A DNA stretch of 31,919 nucleotides from CAYHGV01 sp964356135 (GTDB taxonomy: Bacteria; Hydrothermota; Tepidihabitantia; CAYHGV01). Shown in pieces: positions 7,752 through 16,131 of the stretch. Numbering within the stretch: the first letter of the stretch is position 1; each line of letters starts with the position of its first letter. The position numbers and the translations under genes are program-made. Under the pieces are notes generated by a model. It saw only the letters and a program-made list of their open reading frames with translations. It did not search any database and was not told where the DNA came from. The stretch lies in NCBI GenBank assembly GCA_964356135.1, contig CAYHGV010000027.1:1-31919 (forward strand), given 5' to 3'.

Positions 7752-8672
7752 ATGAGAAACTTATCCATCGTAGTACTCCTCGTCGGATGTGTCCTATGGT
7801 TTAGCTGTGAGATACCTTTCGGGACTGGCACTGCCTCGGGTTATGTTAAGAATAGCACTGACCAGTCTGCAATCAGTGGAGCCAACGTGAATATAGGTGG
7901 AGAAGGTGGAACGACGGACGGCAGTGGCTATTATACAATCAGCAACATTCCTACAGGGACACAGACAATAGCCGTTACCGCCTCGGGTTATAACTCTTAT
8001 AGCAATACTGTTGCTATCCAAGCCGGAAGCAATCCCCTATCTGATATTTTTCTTACTCCTTCTCCAAATGGTGGTGAGTGGCAACTTATTTATTCGACTA
8101 CTTTTTCGTCCAATCCGAATTGGACAACAAATAACTCTTCAAGATTTTATTGGGGTTCAAGCGATTATACCTACTATATGGAAAACTATGAAAACTCTGC
8201 AGAATATACTTATACGGCGACTTCTTGGAATTCAAATTCAATCAAACTTGAATTTGATCTTGAAATTACTCAAGAAGCTTGGGGTACACATCTTGGCATT
8301 GGTCTATACGATGCTAATACGAGTGTTAATGGTAACTTTCTTGAAGCTCACTTCGGCCATGATGATGGTGGCAAACTAGTAACTATATTTTACCGCGATC
8401 TAAACGGTTTACTCTATCGGCATTATTATGGTGACTTTTTACTTAATACATGGTATCACTTCGTGTTGATTTATGATAAATCAACAAACTCTGCAAGCCT
8501 AACCGTAATTGACAAAGCAACCGGCAATGAATTTTGCACTCTTACAGCAACCGGTTTAAGCACCTTTAGCGGTTTAAGCAAGCTTGGATTCACCAACGTC
8601 GGCACAACAGCTTATCAGACCACAATTAAAGGTAAAATTGATAATGTCAATTATTATAACTGGGTAGAATAA
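7752..8672 (+). CDS. Lipoprotein with carboxypeptidase-regulatory-like and lectin-like domains
   Basis: A 306-residue surface or periplasmic lipoprotein. The signal peptide ends at Cys19 (LWFSC), with an alternative lipobox LLVGC at Cys13. Residues about 27-105 are a CarboxypepD_reg-like beta-sandwich, with GYVKNSTDQSAISGANV, the turn TTDGSGYYTISNIP and then GTQTIAVTASGY. Residues about 110-306 are rich in aromatic residues, Ser, Thr and Asn, and end in KGKIDNVNYY, like LamG/concanavalin-type jelly rolls. The second domain is less certain than the first. AAGGAG lies just upstream, inside the leader element. The substrate is unknown; carbohydrate binding is a guess from the fold. Confidence 0.75.
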   Translation: MRNLSIVVLLVGCVLWFSCEIPFGTGTASGYVKNSTDQSAISGANVNIGGEGGTTDGSGYYTISNIPTGTQTIAVTASGYNSYSNTVAIQAGSNPLSDIFLTPSPNGGEWQLIYSTTFSSNPNWTTNNSSRFYWGSSDYTYYMENYENSAEYTYTATSWNSNSIKLEFDLEITQEAWGTHLGIGLYDANTSVNGNFLEAHFGHDDGGKLVTIFYRDLNGLLYRHYYGDFLLNTWYHFVLIYDKSTNSASLTVIDKATGNEFCTLTATGLSTFSGLSKLGFTNVGTTAYQTTIKGKIDNVNYYNWVE

Positions 8673-8685
8673 GAAGGAGGTGATT
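8673..8685 (+). other. Extended Shine-Dalgarno-like sequence without a start codon
   Basis: Immediately after the stop codon at 8670-8672 the sequence AAGGAGGTGAT matches almost the whole anti-Shine-Dalgarno tail of 16S rRNA. The nearest ATG (8727) is about 40 nt away and opens only a two-codon frame. A 12-codon frame could begin at ATT (about 8682). Confidence 0.5.
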
Positions 8686-8779
8686 ATCTTCAGGTTAATT
8701 TATTATAAATATCGTTAAGGACAGGGATGTTATAGATAACTTAGTAAAGAAAAAACGAACACAGATCCAAGGAGGAAAT

Positions 8780-9760
8780 ATGGTATCAAATATAAGCAGT
8801 AAACTGATTTTGCGGATAGGGCTAATAACCTTCCTTGCATTTATCGGCTGTGCATCCACCGGTATCTTTGAGACTGGCCGTACCGCTCCCTCTGGACAAA
8901 TTCAAATTGGCGGCGGTATTTCACCTTTTCATATCTATGGAGGAGGAGGTGTCCCTGTTACCTTCTATACATTTCCGTTCCCAGAAATTGCGTTTAAATA
9001 TGGAGTTAGTGAGAATTTCGATATAGGTGGACGCTGGGCTTTTGGTCCTGGTATTGCACTGAATACCAAGTATCAATTTTTGAAAGGCGCTTCCGATGGC
9101 GCTATTTTCTTGGAAGCATCATACTACGGTATGTCAACTGCTGGGGTAGGATTTGGCCTTTTGGGCCTGACACCAGCATTGATCTTCAGCCGTGAGAGTC
9201 CAGGTGTTTTCCCTTATAGTTTCTCAGTCGGACTGCAATATTATAGTATTACAGGTGGAGTAGCGGGAGTTACTGCTACCGGAAGTGTTACTTCTCTGAT
9301 CGGAGGCATCGGATTGCCATTTAGAAGTGGTGGCCAAAGGGCTGTAAGAATCATGCCCCAATTATCCGCAATGATTCCAATGTTCGCTACTTTTTCAGCT
9401 GGCGGTTTGGGAGGATCAATGACGCTAATGAATGTCGTCTCCGTGAATTTCGGGATAGAAATTTCATATGTGGGTGCGGAGAGACAAGAATTATCCCCTG
9501 CGCCGTCTCGTTATTCAACGATTCCCCCTGTGGCACCGTCCCCAACAACTACAACGACTTCCCCTGCTAAGGAGAAAGTCTCTATAATATCCAATTGGAC
9601 AAGTATTTTTGACAGCCCGTCCACTCAAAGCCAAATAATTGGTCGAGCAAACCAAGGGGGAATATATACTCTCCTGGGTAGTCAAGGGGAGTGGTACCAA
9701 ATCCGTCTACCAGACGGGAAAGCCGGTTGGATACATGTTACTACAGCGGAAATAAAGTGA
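8780..9760 (+). CDS. Lipoprotein, predicted beta-barrel-like, with C-terminal SH3b domain
   Basis: A 326-residue protein with a lipoprotein signal ending at Cys24 (AFIGC). Residues about 30-235 are Gly/Ala/Phe-rich, with alternating hydrophobic strands and repeated GG turns, as in small outer-membrane barrels. A Pro/Thr linker (about 240-262) leads to a bacterial SH3 domain at about 264-326, with the marks STQSQIIGRANQG and GEWYQIRLPDGKAGWI. SH3b domains often bind peptidoglycan or peptides, so the protein could link outer membrane and cell wall; that is inference. AAGGAGG lies 7 nt before the start. No homolog with a known role is recognised. Confidence 0.75.
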   Translation: MVSNISSKLILRIGLITFLAFIGCASTGIFETGRTAPSGQIQIGGGISPFHIYGGGGVPVTFYTFPFPEIAFKYGVSENFDIGGRWAFGPGIALNTKYQFLKGASDGAIFLEASYYGMSTAGVGFGLLGLTPALIFSRESPGVFPYSFSVGLQYYSITGGVAGVTATGSVTSLIGGIGLPFRSGGQRAVRIMPQLSAMIPMFATFSAGGLGGSMTLMNVVSVNFGIEISYVGAERQELSPAPSRYSTIPPVAPSPTTTTTSPAKEKVSIISNWTSIFDSPSTQSQIIGRANQGGIYTLLGSQGEWYQIRLPDGKAGWIHVTTAEIK

Positions 9761-9773
9761 TAACCTACTTCTA

Positions 9774-9837
9774 GGCGGCACCGAGCCGAGGACGTATGAA
9801 AGGTGCCTTGGTGCTTTGGCACTATTAACAAGGAGGA
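9774..9837 (+). ncRNA. Pseudoknot-like leader element, copy B
   Basis: Second copy of the element at 7687-7746, in front of the gene at 9842. GGCACCGAGCCGA and GGACG are conserved. The hairpin AGGTGCC / GGCACT (one bulged G) closes a loop containing GGTGC, again complementary to the upstream GCACC (9778-9782). The stem sequence differs from copy A, but both the pairing and the pseudoknot are kept. The Shine-Dalgarno AAGGAGG follows directly. Confidence 0.5.
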
Positions 9838-9841
9838 ACTT

Positions 9842-10618
9842 ATGAAACTCTGGTTATTAGTCGTACTCGCCGGTTTCACTACGGCAGCAATGCTAAACGC
9901 CGAAGATAGCATCAGAGCATATGATGCCTATCAGGATAACATGGTGGAATGTACCAATTCTGATTGGGTCGATATGCCGGATATGACTATCTCTGGCGTA
10001 GGAACAAGTAGTGGCGAAGCAGTCTTGGTATGGTTTTCTACTGGAGGGTTAGATGCTACTTCTCTTGGCAGCACTTTCGTTGAGTTTTGCATCTTGAGGG
10101 ACGGTCAGCAGATTGCCAAGACTAATATTAACGTAGGTGAGCTTTCGGAAGACCTGTCACTTCAACTAGCCGTAAGTCTGCAGAGGGTTGACAGACCTGC
10201 ATCAGGAAGTCACACTTACAAAGTGCAATGGAAGGTTGAGCCCGATCGGGGAGTGCAAGAATATGGTCACCGTTCATTGACTCTTCTCGTGATCAGCCCT
10301 ACAGCAGGTATTTATGAAGTTGGGGCTCCGAAACTGATAGGCGAATCTGCACTTCTTCAGAATTCGCCGAACCCATTCAGCCGTACAACTTCAATCAGTT
10401 ACACTCTCACTACTTCATCTAAAGTAATTCTTAAGATTTATGATTCAGCCGGGAGGACAGTTAGAACTCTGGTAAATCAGAGCCAAGATAAGGGTCGCCA
10501 TACCGTAATCTGGGATGGCAGAGACGACAATAGTCGGGAACAACCAACTGGGACTTACTTTTACGCACTCGAGCTGAACGGGGCTGTATTTACAAAAAGA
10601 GCCGTACAACTAAAGTAA
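9842..10618 (+). CDS. Secreted protein with FlgD-like Por/T9SS-type sorting domain
   Basis: A 258-residue exported protein. A type I signal peptide ends near residue 20 (AMLNA). The middle part (about 25-160) is a beta-rich domain of unknown role. The C-terminal domain starts at LLQNSPNPFSRTTSISYTL and continues through KIYDSAGRTVRTLV and PTGTYFYALEL; this is the FlgD Ig-like / type A sorting domain used by type IX secretion in Bacteroidetes-like phyla. Translation starts at ATG 9842 after AAGGAGG. A longer frame from 9803 would run through the leader element and is rejected. No secretion machinery gene is visible here. Confidence 0.85.
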   Translation: MKLWLLVVLAGFTTAAMLNAEDSIRAYDAYQDNMVECTNSDWVDMPDMTISGVGTSSGEAVLVWFSTGGLDATSLGSTFVEFCILRDGQQIAKTNINVGELSEDLSLQLAVSLQRVDRPASGSHTYKVQWKVEPDRGVQEYGHRSLTLLVISPTAGIYEVGAPKLIGESALLQNSPNPFSRTTSISYTLTTSSKVILKIYDSAGRTVRTLVNQSQDKGRHTVIWDGRDDNSREQPTGTYFYALELNGAVFTKRAVQLK

Positions 10619-10636
10619 TCGGAATGACTCAGGGGG

Positions 10637-10670
10637 AAGAGAGGGGGCGGGAGAAAACGTCCCCTCTCTT
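10637..10670 (+). terminator. Strong hairpin after the sorting-domain gene
   Basis: AAGAGAGGGG (10637-10646) and CCCCTCTCTT (10661-10670) form a perfect 10-bp stem with a 14-nt loop, 19 nt after the stop. No T-run follows, so it may be an atypical terminator or a 3'-end protecting hairpin. Confidence 0.5.
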
Positions 10671-10689
10671 GGATAAAAAGGTAGTCCGA

Positions 10690-10842
10690 ATGGAGAAATT
10701 CATAAAGAATACTTGGTTTCTAATACTGACGGCTCTTATTATTATTAGCACATTTGTATTTGTTGTTGTCATCATCCCTAAATTGCTTCCGTCCCCAGCA
10801 CCAGAGCCAGTGTATCAAAACCCAAGTCCAGGTCGAGGTTGA
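10690..10842 (+). CDS. Small single-pass membrane protein
   Basis: A 50-residue frame from ATG 10690: a short charged N-terminus, one transmembrane helix (WFLILTALIIISTFVFVVVI) and a Pro-rich tail ending PSPGRG. AAGGT lies about 8 nt upstream. A longer frame from 10624 would place its first residues across the perfect hairpin at 10637-10670, so the shorter start is preferred. The function is unknown. Confidence 0.5.
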   Translation: MEKFIKNTWFLILTALIIISTFVFVVVIIPKLLPSPAPEPVYQNPSPGRG

Positions 10843-11050
10843 CATGTTCTACCTAAGGAGACCGGGCGTTTCTTTAAATCGGAACAAACGAGACTAAATC
10901 TGGGCTTAAAATAAATGCAATAAATCGCACCATTACATCCATCGGTAAATGAAAAAGGGAACTGGCTAATTCTAGTTCCACCGCTGATTTTGAACCGAAA
11001 ACTTCGTCTTCTGAAATTCTGTAATGGTGAAGTCACAAAAAAACGAGGTC

Positions 11051-11078
11051 TTGACAGACTCGAAAGCGGAGATATGAT
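11051..11078 (+). promoter_or_regulatory. Promoter of the TPR/periplasmic-binding lipoprotein gene, leaderless type
   Basis: TTGACA (11051-11056), 16-nt spacer, TATGAT (11073-11078), then exactly 6 nt to ATG 11085. No Shine-Dalgarno is present. Most of the 240 bp before it holds nothing I recognise apart from a weak inverted repeat (GGAACT 10958-10963, AGTTCC 10974-10979). Confidence 0.75.
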
Positions 11079-11084
11079 AAACAA

Positions 11085-12791
11085 ATGGTTCATTCGCTCG
11101 CCATTCGGAAACTAGCCCTTGTTGCCATTCTTACAACCTTTGCCTGCTCCCTGTTCATAAAACCGGTATCCGAAGAGACCAAGCAACAAAATGAAAAAGA
11201 AGCTTCGGCCCTGTATGACAGCGGGGTGAAGCTCTATAGAGCGGGGAATTACTCAAAGGCGTTAGAGAGTTTTAACTCGATTGCCAAACGGTACCCAAAA
11301 ACCAGTGTCTTTGACCAGGCGCTATACATGTCCGGTCTCGTCTATTTTCGGCTGGGCGAGTATAAGAAGGCACTTGGATTGACCCGCAGTTTGTTGAGGC
11401 GCCCGGTCGACCCAAAACTCTGGGATGATATCGCCATGCTTGATGGTGAATCCCATCTGAAACTCAACGAGTTCTTTGCCGCCGCGCGCAGTCTTGTCTG
11501 GCTGTATCTGAAAACCGAAGACGGGGCGTTGCAAAGAAAAGCCGAGACTAAGGCGAAAGAGATTTTAGCCGACAAGCTTTCGATCGGTGAATTGGAAAAA
11601 CTCCACCGCGAGTTTGGTTCGGAGTCGGTGGATTGCTGGATTGTATTTCAGCTCGGGAGCAGGAATCTCCAGACCGGTTCCTACGGTGCTGCCAATTCCT
11701 ATTTGGAGACCGTGATCAAAAATTTTCCCCAGTGCGAGTATGCCCAGAATGCCGAAAAGCTTCTGGATGTTGCCCGGTTAGCCGGTCCGACCGGACGAAT
11801 TGGACTGTTGTTAGCGCTATCCGGTCCGTTCAGTACCTTCGGTAAGGCGGTGAAGGAAGGGATTGACTATGCGGTCCGGGGGAATAACCGATTTAAAGTC
11901 GAGGTCTATGATACCGGTTCCACTCCCGAGGGTGCACTCGCCGGGGCAACTGAGCTCATTCGCAATCGGCGGGTTGACGCAATCATCGGGCCGGTGTCGA
12001 GCCGGGAGGCGTTAGCGGTTGCGCCGTTAGCGAACGCGAGCGGGGTCGTACTGGTTGTGCCAACCGCGACCGAACCGGAGATTGCCGAAACCGGACCGTT
12101 TATCTTCCAGCTTAATTCCTATCCTTATTTTGAAGCCAAGCGGATTGGCGAGTATGCGGTGAAGGTGCTCAATTTGAGACGATTTGGGGTTTTTTATCCC
12201 CAGGGCGCACGAGGTGAAGGGATGGCGAAGACGTTTGCCCAAGTAGTCGAAGGGAACGGTGGGAGGATAATTTCCAATCACAGTTTTGACCCGGAAGCTA
12301 AAACCTTTAAAGATGAGGTCTGGGAATTTCGTTCGTCACAGCCCGAGGCGATATTCATTCCGGCTTCTGCCTCGGAGATTGAGCTGATCGCTCCGTACAT
12401 TGACTACGGGCGAATCAAAGCTAAGATTTTAGGGACGGACGAGTTCGGGAACGACCGAGTCGCCCGGTTGAGCGAGAAGTGCATGGCGGGTGCGGTATTT
12501 GTCGCGCCGCCCTCAAACCAGGAAGGGGATGGTCGCAAGCTCGACGATTTTTTTAATGGGTTTAAAAAGGTTTATGCCCGGGAGCCTTCCGACCTGACCG
12601 CCCTGGGGTACGACGCTGCAACCCTGCTGCTTTCGGTTCTGGTGAATCCCTATACCCGCAGCGGATTGAAAGATCGTCTCGGGGGTTTGGTTTCTTTCCA
12701 GGGCGTGGCAGGAAAACTTTCGTTCCTGGGAGCGGAAAAGGTTTATAAGATTTTCACTATCCAAGACGGTAAAATTGAGGAGGTACGGTAA
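11085..12791 (+). CDS. Lipoprotein: N-terminal TPR plus type 1 periplasmic-binding (Peripla_BP_6/LpoA-like) domain
   Basis: A 568-residue lipoprotein with modified Cys21 (TTFAC). Residues about 35-225 contain tetratricopeptide repeats (LYDSGVKLYRAGNYSKALES, QALYMSGLVYFRLGEYKKAL, GAANSYLETVIKNFPQ). From about 237 (GRIGLLLALSGPFSTFGKAV) to the end it is a branched-chain amino-acid-receptor fold, with DAIIGPVSSREALAVAPLA and QPEAIFIPASASEIELI. This TPR plus receptor layout resembles LpoA, the outer-membrane activator of penicillin-binding protein 1A, but many environmental bacteria carry such proteins with no assigned ligand. The next gene overlaps its stop. Confidence 0.85.
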   Translation: MVHSLAIRKLALVAILTTFACSLFIKPVSEETKQQNEKEASALYDSGVKLYRAGNYSKALESFNSIAKRYPKTSVFDQALYMSGLVYFRLGEYKKALGLTRSLLRRPVDPKLWDDIAMLDGESHLKLNEFFAAARSLVWLYLKTEDGALQRKAETKAKEILADKLSIGELEKLHREFGSESVDCWIVFQLGSRNLQTGSYGAANSYLETVIKNFPQCEYAQNAEKLLDVARLAGPTGRIGLLLALSGPFSTFGKAVKEGIDYAVRGNNRFKVEVYDTGSTPEGALAGATELIRNRRVDAIIGPVSSREALAVAPLANASGVVLVVPTATEPEIAETGPFIFQLNSYPYFEAKRIGEYAVKVLNLRRFGVFYPQGARGEGMAKTFAQVVEGNGGRIISNHSFDPEAKTFKDEVWEFRSSQPEAIFIPASASEIELIAPYIDYGRIKAKILGTDEFGNDRVARLSEKCMAGAVFVAPPSNQEGDGRKLDDFFNGFKKVYAREPSDLTALGYDAATLLLSVLVNPYTRSGLKDRLGGLVSFQGVAGKLSFLGAEKVYKIFTIQDGKIEEVR

Positions 12792-13009
12792 TGAAAGCTA
12801 AAGAGAAAGAGAAACCGAAAGCGGTCAAACGGCTTCAACTGAAAATGATGTTAGCCTTTAAGCCGAAGAACTATATTATCCTGGGGGCGGGGATTGTGTC
12901 GATTGTAGTAGGTTTTATCAGTCTTGCCCAGGGTTCGATTACATTGGCACCGATTCTTTTAGTGCTAGGGTTTTGTGTTTTAATACCGGTCGGAATACTG
13001 ATTAAATGA
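12791..13009 (+). CDS. Small membrane protein, DUF3098-like
   Basis: A 72-residue protein whose ATG overlaps the preceding stop by one base, so the two are translationally coupled. A basic N-terminus and FKPKNYIILGAGIVSIVVGF are followed by a second hydrophobic segment (LAPILLVLGFCVLIPVGILI), giving two transmembrane helices. The pattern resembles DUF3098. The function is unknown. Confidence 0.75.
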   Translation: MKAKEKEKPKAVKRLQLKMMLAFKPKNYIILGAGIVSIVVGFISLAQGSITLAPILLVLGFCVLIPVGILIK

Positions 13010-13035
13010 AATGGTATGAAAACCGGTAGAGAATT

Positions 13036-13105
13036 CCGTTTACCTCAGTTACATCAGTTTACATCAAGGCTCGTTTCCTCATTGTTTCATTTTAAATCAA
13101 TGCTG
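13036..13105. repeat. CAGTTTAMATCAATGCT-type repeats upstream of pyrR
   Basis: Three degenerate units in one orientation (around TCAGTTACATCA, TCAGTTTACATCAAGGCT and TTTTAAATCAATGCT). The same family fills 15907-16116 and 20699-20884. No PyrR attenuator fold is apparent in the gap. Confidence 0.6.
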
Positions 13106-13125
13106 ACTAACGCGGCGCAGAAGCG

Positions 13126-13665
13126 ATGAAACAGAAACACCAGATAATGGATGGCGAGGAGATGGGGCGAGTCCTTAAAGGACTCGCTTTGGAGATAGTC
13201 GAGCGGAATAAAGGCTCACGGAATCTGGCGCTGATCGGAATAAAGCGGCGGGGGATATCGCTTGCCGTGCGGCTGGCAGGCACAATCGAAGCTCTCGAGC
13301 GGCGAAAAATTCCCGTCGGTGCCATCGACATAACCCTGTATCGAGACGACCTCCAGCTGGTTAGTGACATACCGATCGTGCGCGGCTCTGAAATCAATTT
13401 TGATTTAAACGGTACGATCATAATTCTCGTTGATGATGTCCTGTTCACCGGCCGGACAATCCGCGCTGCCCTGACCGAGCTTTTGGATTACGGCCGGCCC
13501 CGTTCGATCCAGCTCGCGGTGCTCATCGACCGTGGTCACCGAGAACTGCCGATCTGTGCGGATTACTGCGGAAGAAAGATCACAACCGAGCGGGATGATA
13601 TTGTCGATATTTTTGTGAAAGAAGAAGATGGCGCAGATGGCGTCTGGGTGGGCTCGCCCCGTTAG
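13126..13665 (+). CDS. pyrR: Bifunctional pyr operon regulator / uracil phosphoribosyltransferase PyrR
   Basis: 179 residues, the usual PyrR length. The PRPP-binding loop is VDDVLFTGRT at 102-111, with the upstream IGIKRRG and the family segment DITLYRDDL at about 68-75. PyrR binds pyr mRNA in response to UMP/PRPP and has weak uracil phosphoribosyltransferase activity. It is the first gene of pyrR-pyrB-pyrC. No Shine-Dalgarno is evident before ATG 13126, and I see no PyrR-binding hairpin with a terminator upstream, so the mode of regulation here is unclear. Confidence 0.95.
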   Translation: MKQKHQIMDGEEMGRVLKGLALEIVERNKGSRNLALIGIKRRGISLAVRLAGTIEALERRKIPVGAIDITLYRDDLQLVSDIPIVRGSEINFDLNGTIIILVDDVLFTGRTIRAALTELLDYGRPRSIQLAVLIDRGHRELPICADYCGRKITTERDDIVDIFVKEEDGADGVWVGSPR

Positions 13666-13678
13666 AAATGGGTGGACG

Positions 13679-14611
13679 ATGAAGTGGCAGCGTAAAGACC
13701 TCTTAGGCTTGGAAGAGCTTTCCCGGGACGAGGTGCTCTTGATTCTGGAAACGGCTAAGGGCTTCAAAGAAGTGTTGGAACGGCCGATACCGGTTGTGCC
13801 AACTTTGCGCGGCAGGACGATCGCCAATCTGTTTTTTGAACCTTCGACCCGCACCGCCACTTCATTCGCCCTGGCGGCAAAACGACTCTCAGCCGACAGT
13901 GTCAATTTTTCATCGGGCGGGTCGAGTATCCTTAAAGGCGAGACCATCTTAGATACCGCAAAAAATATTGAGGCGATGAGGATCGATGGTGTGGTGGTTC
14001 GCCATTCAATGGCGGGAGCGCCGCATTTTTTAGCTCGGCGGCTTCGGGCGTTCGTCGTCAACGCCGGCGATGGCTGCCATGAGCATCCGACACAGGGGTT
14101 GCTGGACTTGTTTACGATTCAAGAAAAATTAGGGCGGTTTGAGGGGCTCGAGATTCTAATCGTCGGCGATATCGTTCACTCGCGGGTTGCCCGGTCGAAT
14201 ATTTTCGGTTTGAAAAAATTGGGTTCAAAGGTCCGGGTGTGCGGTCCGGCAACCCTGCTGCCGCCCTGGATCAAAGACCTGGGAGTTGAGGTTTACTATG
14301 ACCTGGCATCGGCTTTGGAAGGGGTTGATTGCATCAATGTTTTAAGAATTCAATTAGAGCGGCAGAAGAAAGGGCTCTTCCCATCGATTCGTGAGTACCG
14401 GGCGCTCTACGGTATAACCAAGGAACGTTTGGCGCCGGCAAAAAAAGAACTTTTGATTATGCATCCCGGACCGATCAATCGGGGTGTCGAATTAGACCCG
14501 GAGGTGGCGGATGGCCCCCATTCGGTCATCTTAGACCAGGTGCTGAATGGTGTTGCCGTGCGCATGGCAGTGCTCTACCTGTTAGCCGGAGGCGAAACTG
14601 AACCGGATTGA
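13679..14611 (+). CDS. pyrB: Aspartate carbamoyltransferase catalytic subunit PyrB
   Basis: 310 residues, normal for the catalytic chain. It joins carbamoyl phosphate and aspartate in pyrimidine synthesis. The carbamoyl-phosphate motif STRT is at 56-59 within FFEPSTRTATSF. HPTQGLLDL, GDIVHSRVARSN and MHPGPINRGVE are all present. The start at ATG 13679 is preceded by GGGTGG. An earlier in-frame start at 13628 would overlap pyrR and adds non-conserved residues. No pyrI regulatory subunit is visible nearby. Confidence 0.97.
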   Translation: MKWQRKDLLGLEELSRDEVLLILETAKGFKEVLERPIPVVPTLRGRTIANLFFEPSTRTATSFALAAKRLSADSVNFSSGGSSILKGETILDTAKNIEAMRIDGVVVRHSMAGAPHFLARRLRAFVVNAGDGCHEHPTQGLLDLFTIQEKLGRFEGLEILIVGDIVHSRVARSNIFGLKKLGSKVRVCGPATLLPPWIKDLGVEVYYDLASALEGVDCINVLRIQLERQKKGLFPSIREYRALYGITKERLAPAKKELLIMHPGPINRGVELDPEVADGPHSVILDQVLNGVAVRMAVLYLLAGGETEPD

Positions 14612-14615
14612 AAAA

Positions 14616-15881
14616 TTGCTTTTGAGAGGCGGTACGTTACTCGACCCGCAACAAAAACAGGAACAGACAATCGACATCTATATTGAGGCGGGGAAAATAA
14701 AGCTACTGTCCGCCGGATTAAAAATTGAAGGAGCCCGGGAGTTGCCGTTGCACGGTAAATATATCGCACCCGGATTTTTAGACCTTCATAGCCATCTGCG
14801 GGAGCCGGGCCGGGAAGACGAAGAAACGATTGCCACCGGCTGCTCGGCAGCACTCCGGGGTGGTTTTACCGGCGTCCTGTGCATGCCCAATACCGAGCCA
14901 CCGATCGACAACGAAGGAGTGGTAAAATATATCCTGCGTCAGGCTGCTGCGGCTGGTTTGGCGAAGGTATTTCCGGTCGGGGCGGTCACCAAAGGCCGGA
15001 AGGGCGAGGAGATTTCAGAGATCGGAGCGCTGGTTTCGGCCGGGGTTGTAGCATTATCCGATGATGGCGACCCGGTTTGGAGTTCGATGGTGATGCGGCG
15101 GGCACTGGAGTACTCAAAGATGTTCACTATTCCGATTATTGACCACTGTGCGGACCGAGACTTGTGTCAGGACGGAGTAATGCATGAAGGTTCGGTCTCA
15201 ACGAAATTAGGATTGCAGGGAATGCCGGCTATCGCCGAGACGATTATCGTCTATCGGGATATTTTTTTAGCGCAATTCACCGGCGGCCGGCTCCATATCG
15301 CCCATATCTCAACCCGCGATTCGGTCGAAGCGGTGCGCTGGGCAAAGAAGCAGTCGATCGCGGTTACGGCTGAGACCTGTCCGCACTACTTCACTCTCAC
15401 CGACGAAGCGTGCGAGACATTCGATACCAACTTCAAAGTCAATCCTCCGCTGCGGACGAAAGACGACGTCCGGGCAATACAGGAGGGTTTAGCCGACGGC
15501 ACAATCGACTGTATTGCTACTGACCACGCGCCTCACAGCCTGGCAGAAAAAGAGGTTGAATTTGAACTGGCACCATCGGGCATGATTGGTCTGGAAACCG
15601 CTTTTGCCCTGGGTTGGGACGAGTTGGTGAATAAGAAGATTTTAAGCCCGATCGGCTACATCCGGAAACTGACCACCAATCCGGCAAAGGTCGTGGGTTT
15701 AGACTGGGGAGTGGTCGAAGAGGGGAAAGAAGCGAACCTCGTTGTCTTCGATCCGACCGCGGCCTGGGTTTACAAACCGGAAACGATTTGTTCGAAATCG
15801 AAGAATTCGCCTTTTGTCAACCGTGAGTTCAAAGGAAAGATCACCCGGGTAATCATGGAGGATCGGGTTTTTGAGTTTTGA
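14616..15881 (+). CDS. pyrC: Dihydroorotase PyrC
   Basis: A 421-residue type I dihydroorotase that closes carbamoyl aspartate to dihydroorotate. The metal site HSH is at 58-60 in the motif DLHSHLREPG. Further motifs are GGFTGVLCMPNT, HIAHIST, ETCPHYF and ATDHAPH. It starts with TTG at 14616, four bases after the pyrB stop, giving the typical N-terminus MLLRGGTLLDP. No ATG is available nearby, so the rare start looks real. It completes a compact pyrRBC operon. Confidence 0.97.
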   Translation: MLLRGGTLLDPQQKQEQTIDIYIEAGKIKLLSAGLKIEGARELPLHGKYIAPGFLDLHSHLREPGREDEETIATGCSAALRGGFTGVLCMPNTEPPIDNEGVVKYILRQAAAAGLAKVFPVGAVTKGRKGEEISEIGALVSAGVVALSDDGDPVWSSMVMRRALEYSKMFTIPIIDHCADRDLCQDGVMHEGSVSTKLGLQGMPAIAETIIVYRDIFLAQFTGGRLHIAHISTRDSVEAVRWAKKQSIAVTAETCPHYFTLTDEACETFDTNFKVNPPLRTKDDVRAIQEGLADGTIDCIATDHAPHSLAEKEVEFELAPSGMIGLETAFALGWDELVNKKILSPIGYIRKLTTNPAKVVGLDWGVVEEGKEANLVVFDPTAAWVYKPETICSKSKNSPFVNREFKGKITRVIMEDRVFEF

Positions 15882-15906
15882 GAAGCGAAATAGGAAAACA
15901 GAAAAT

Positions 15907-16116
15907 AGCATTGATGGAGACTGATAAAGGCAGTTGGAAAGAAAGAGAGCGGCATTGATTGAGACTGATCGAAACAGAGGAAGACTGAGGACAGTTATTT
16001 TAAAAAATGGCAAAAAAATTATTGTTACTCAATTACATCAGTCTACCTCAATGCTAATTTCATCTTCACCTCAGTTTAAATCAATGCTTATTGTTATCCC
16101 GGTTTAAATCTATGCT
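15907..16116. repeat. Inverted cluster of GCATTGATG-type repeats
   Basis: Forward units AGCATTGATGGAGACTGATA (15907-15926) and GGCATTGATTGAGACTGATC (15951-15970) face reverse units ATCAGTCTACCTCAATGCT (about 16037-16055), TCAGTTTAAATCAATGCT (16071-16088) and CGGTTTAAATCTATGCT (16100-16116). The two sets could pair into a long imperfect stem between pyrC and the TldE-like gene. Confidence 0.7.
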
Positions 16117-16131
16117 AAAAAGGGGGCGCTA

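Noticed and set aside
13010..13125. PyrR-type attenuator upstream of pyrR
   Set aside because: I looked for a PyrR-binding hairpin with a terminator and saw only intergenic repeats.
13405..14061. Minus-strand open frame of about 218 codons
   Set aside because: It lies opposite pyrR and pyrB, which are unambiguous, and its composition is that of an antisense frame.
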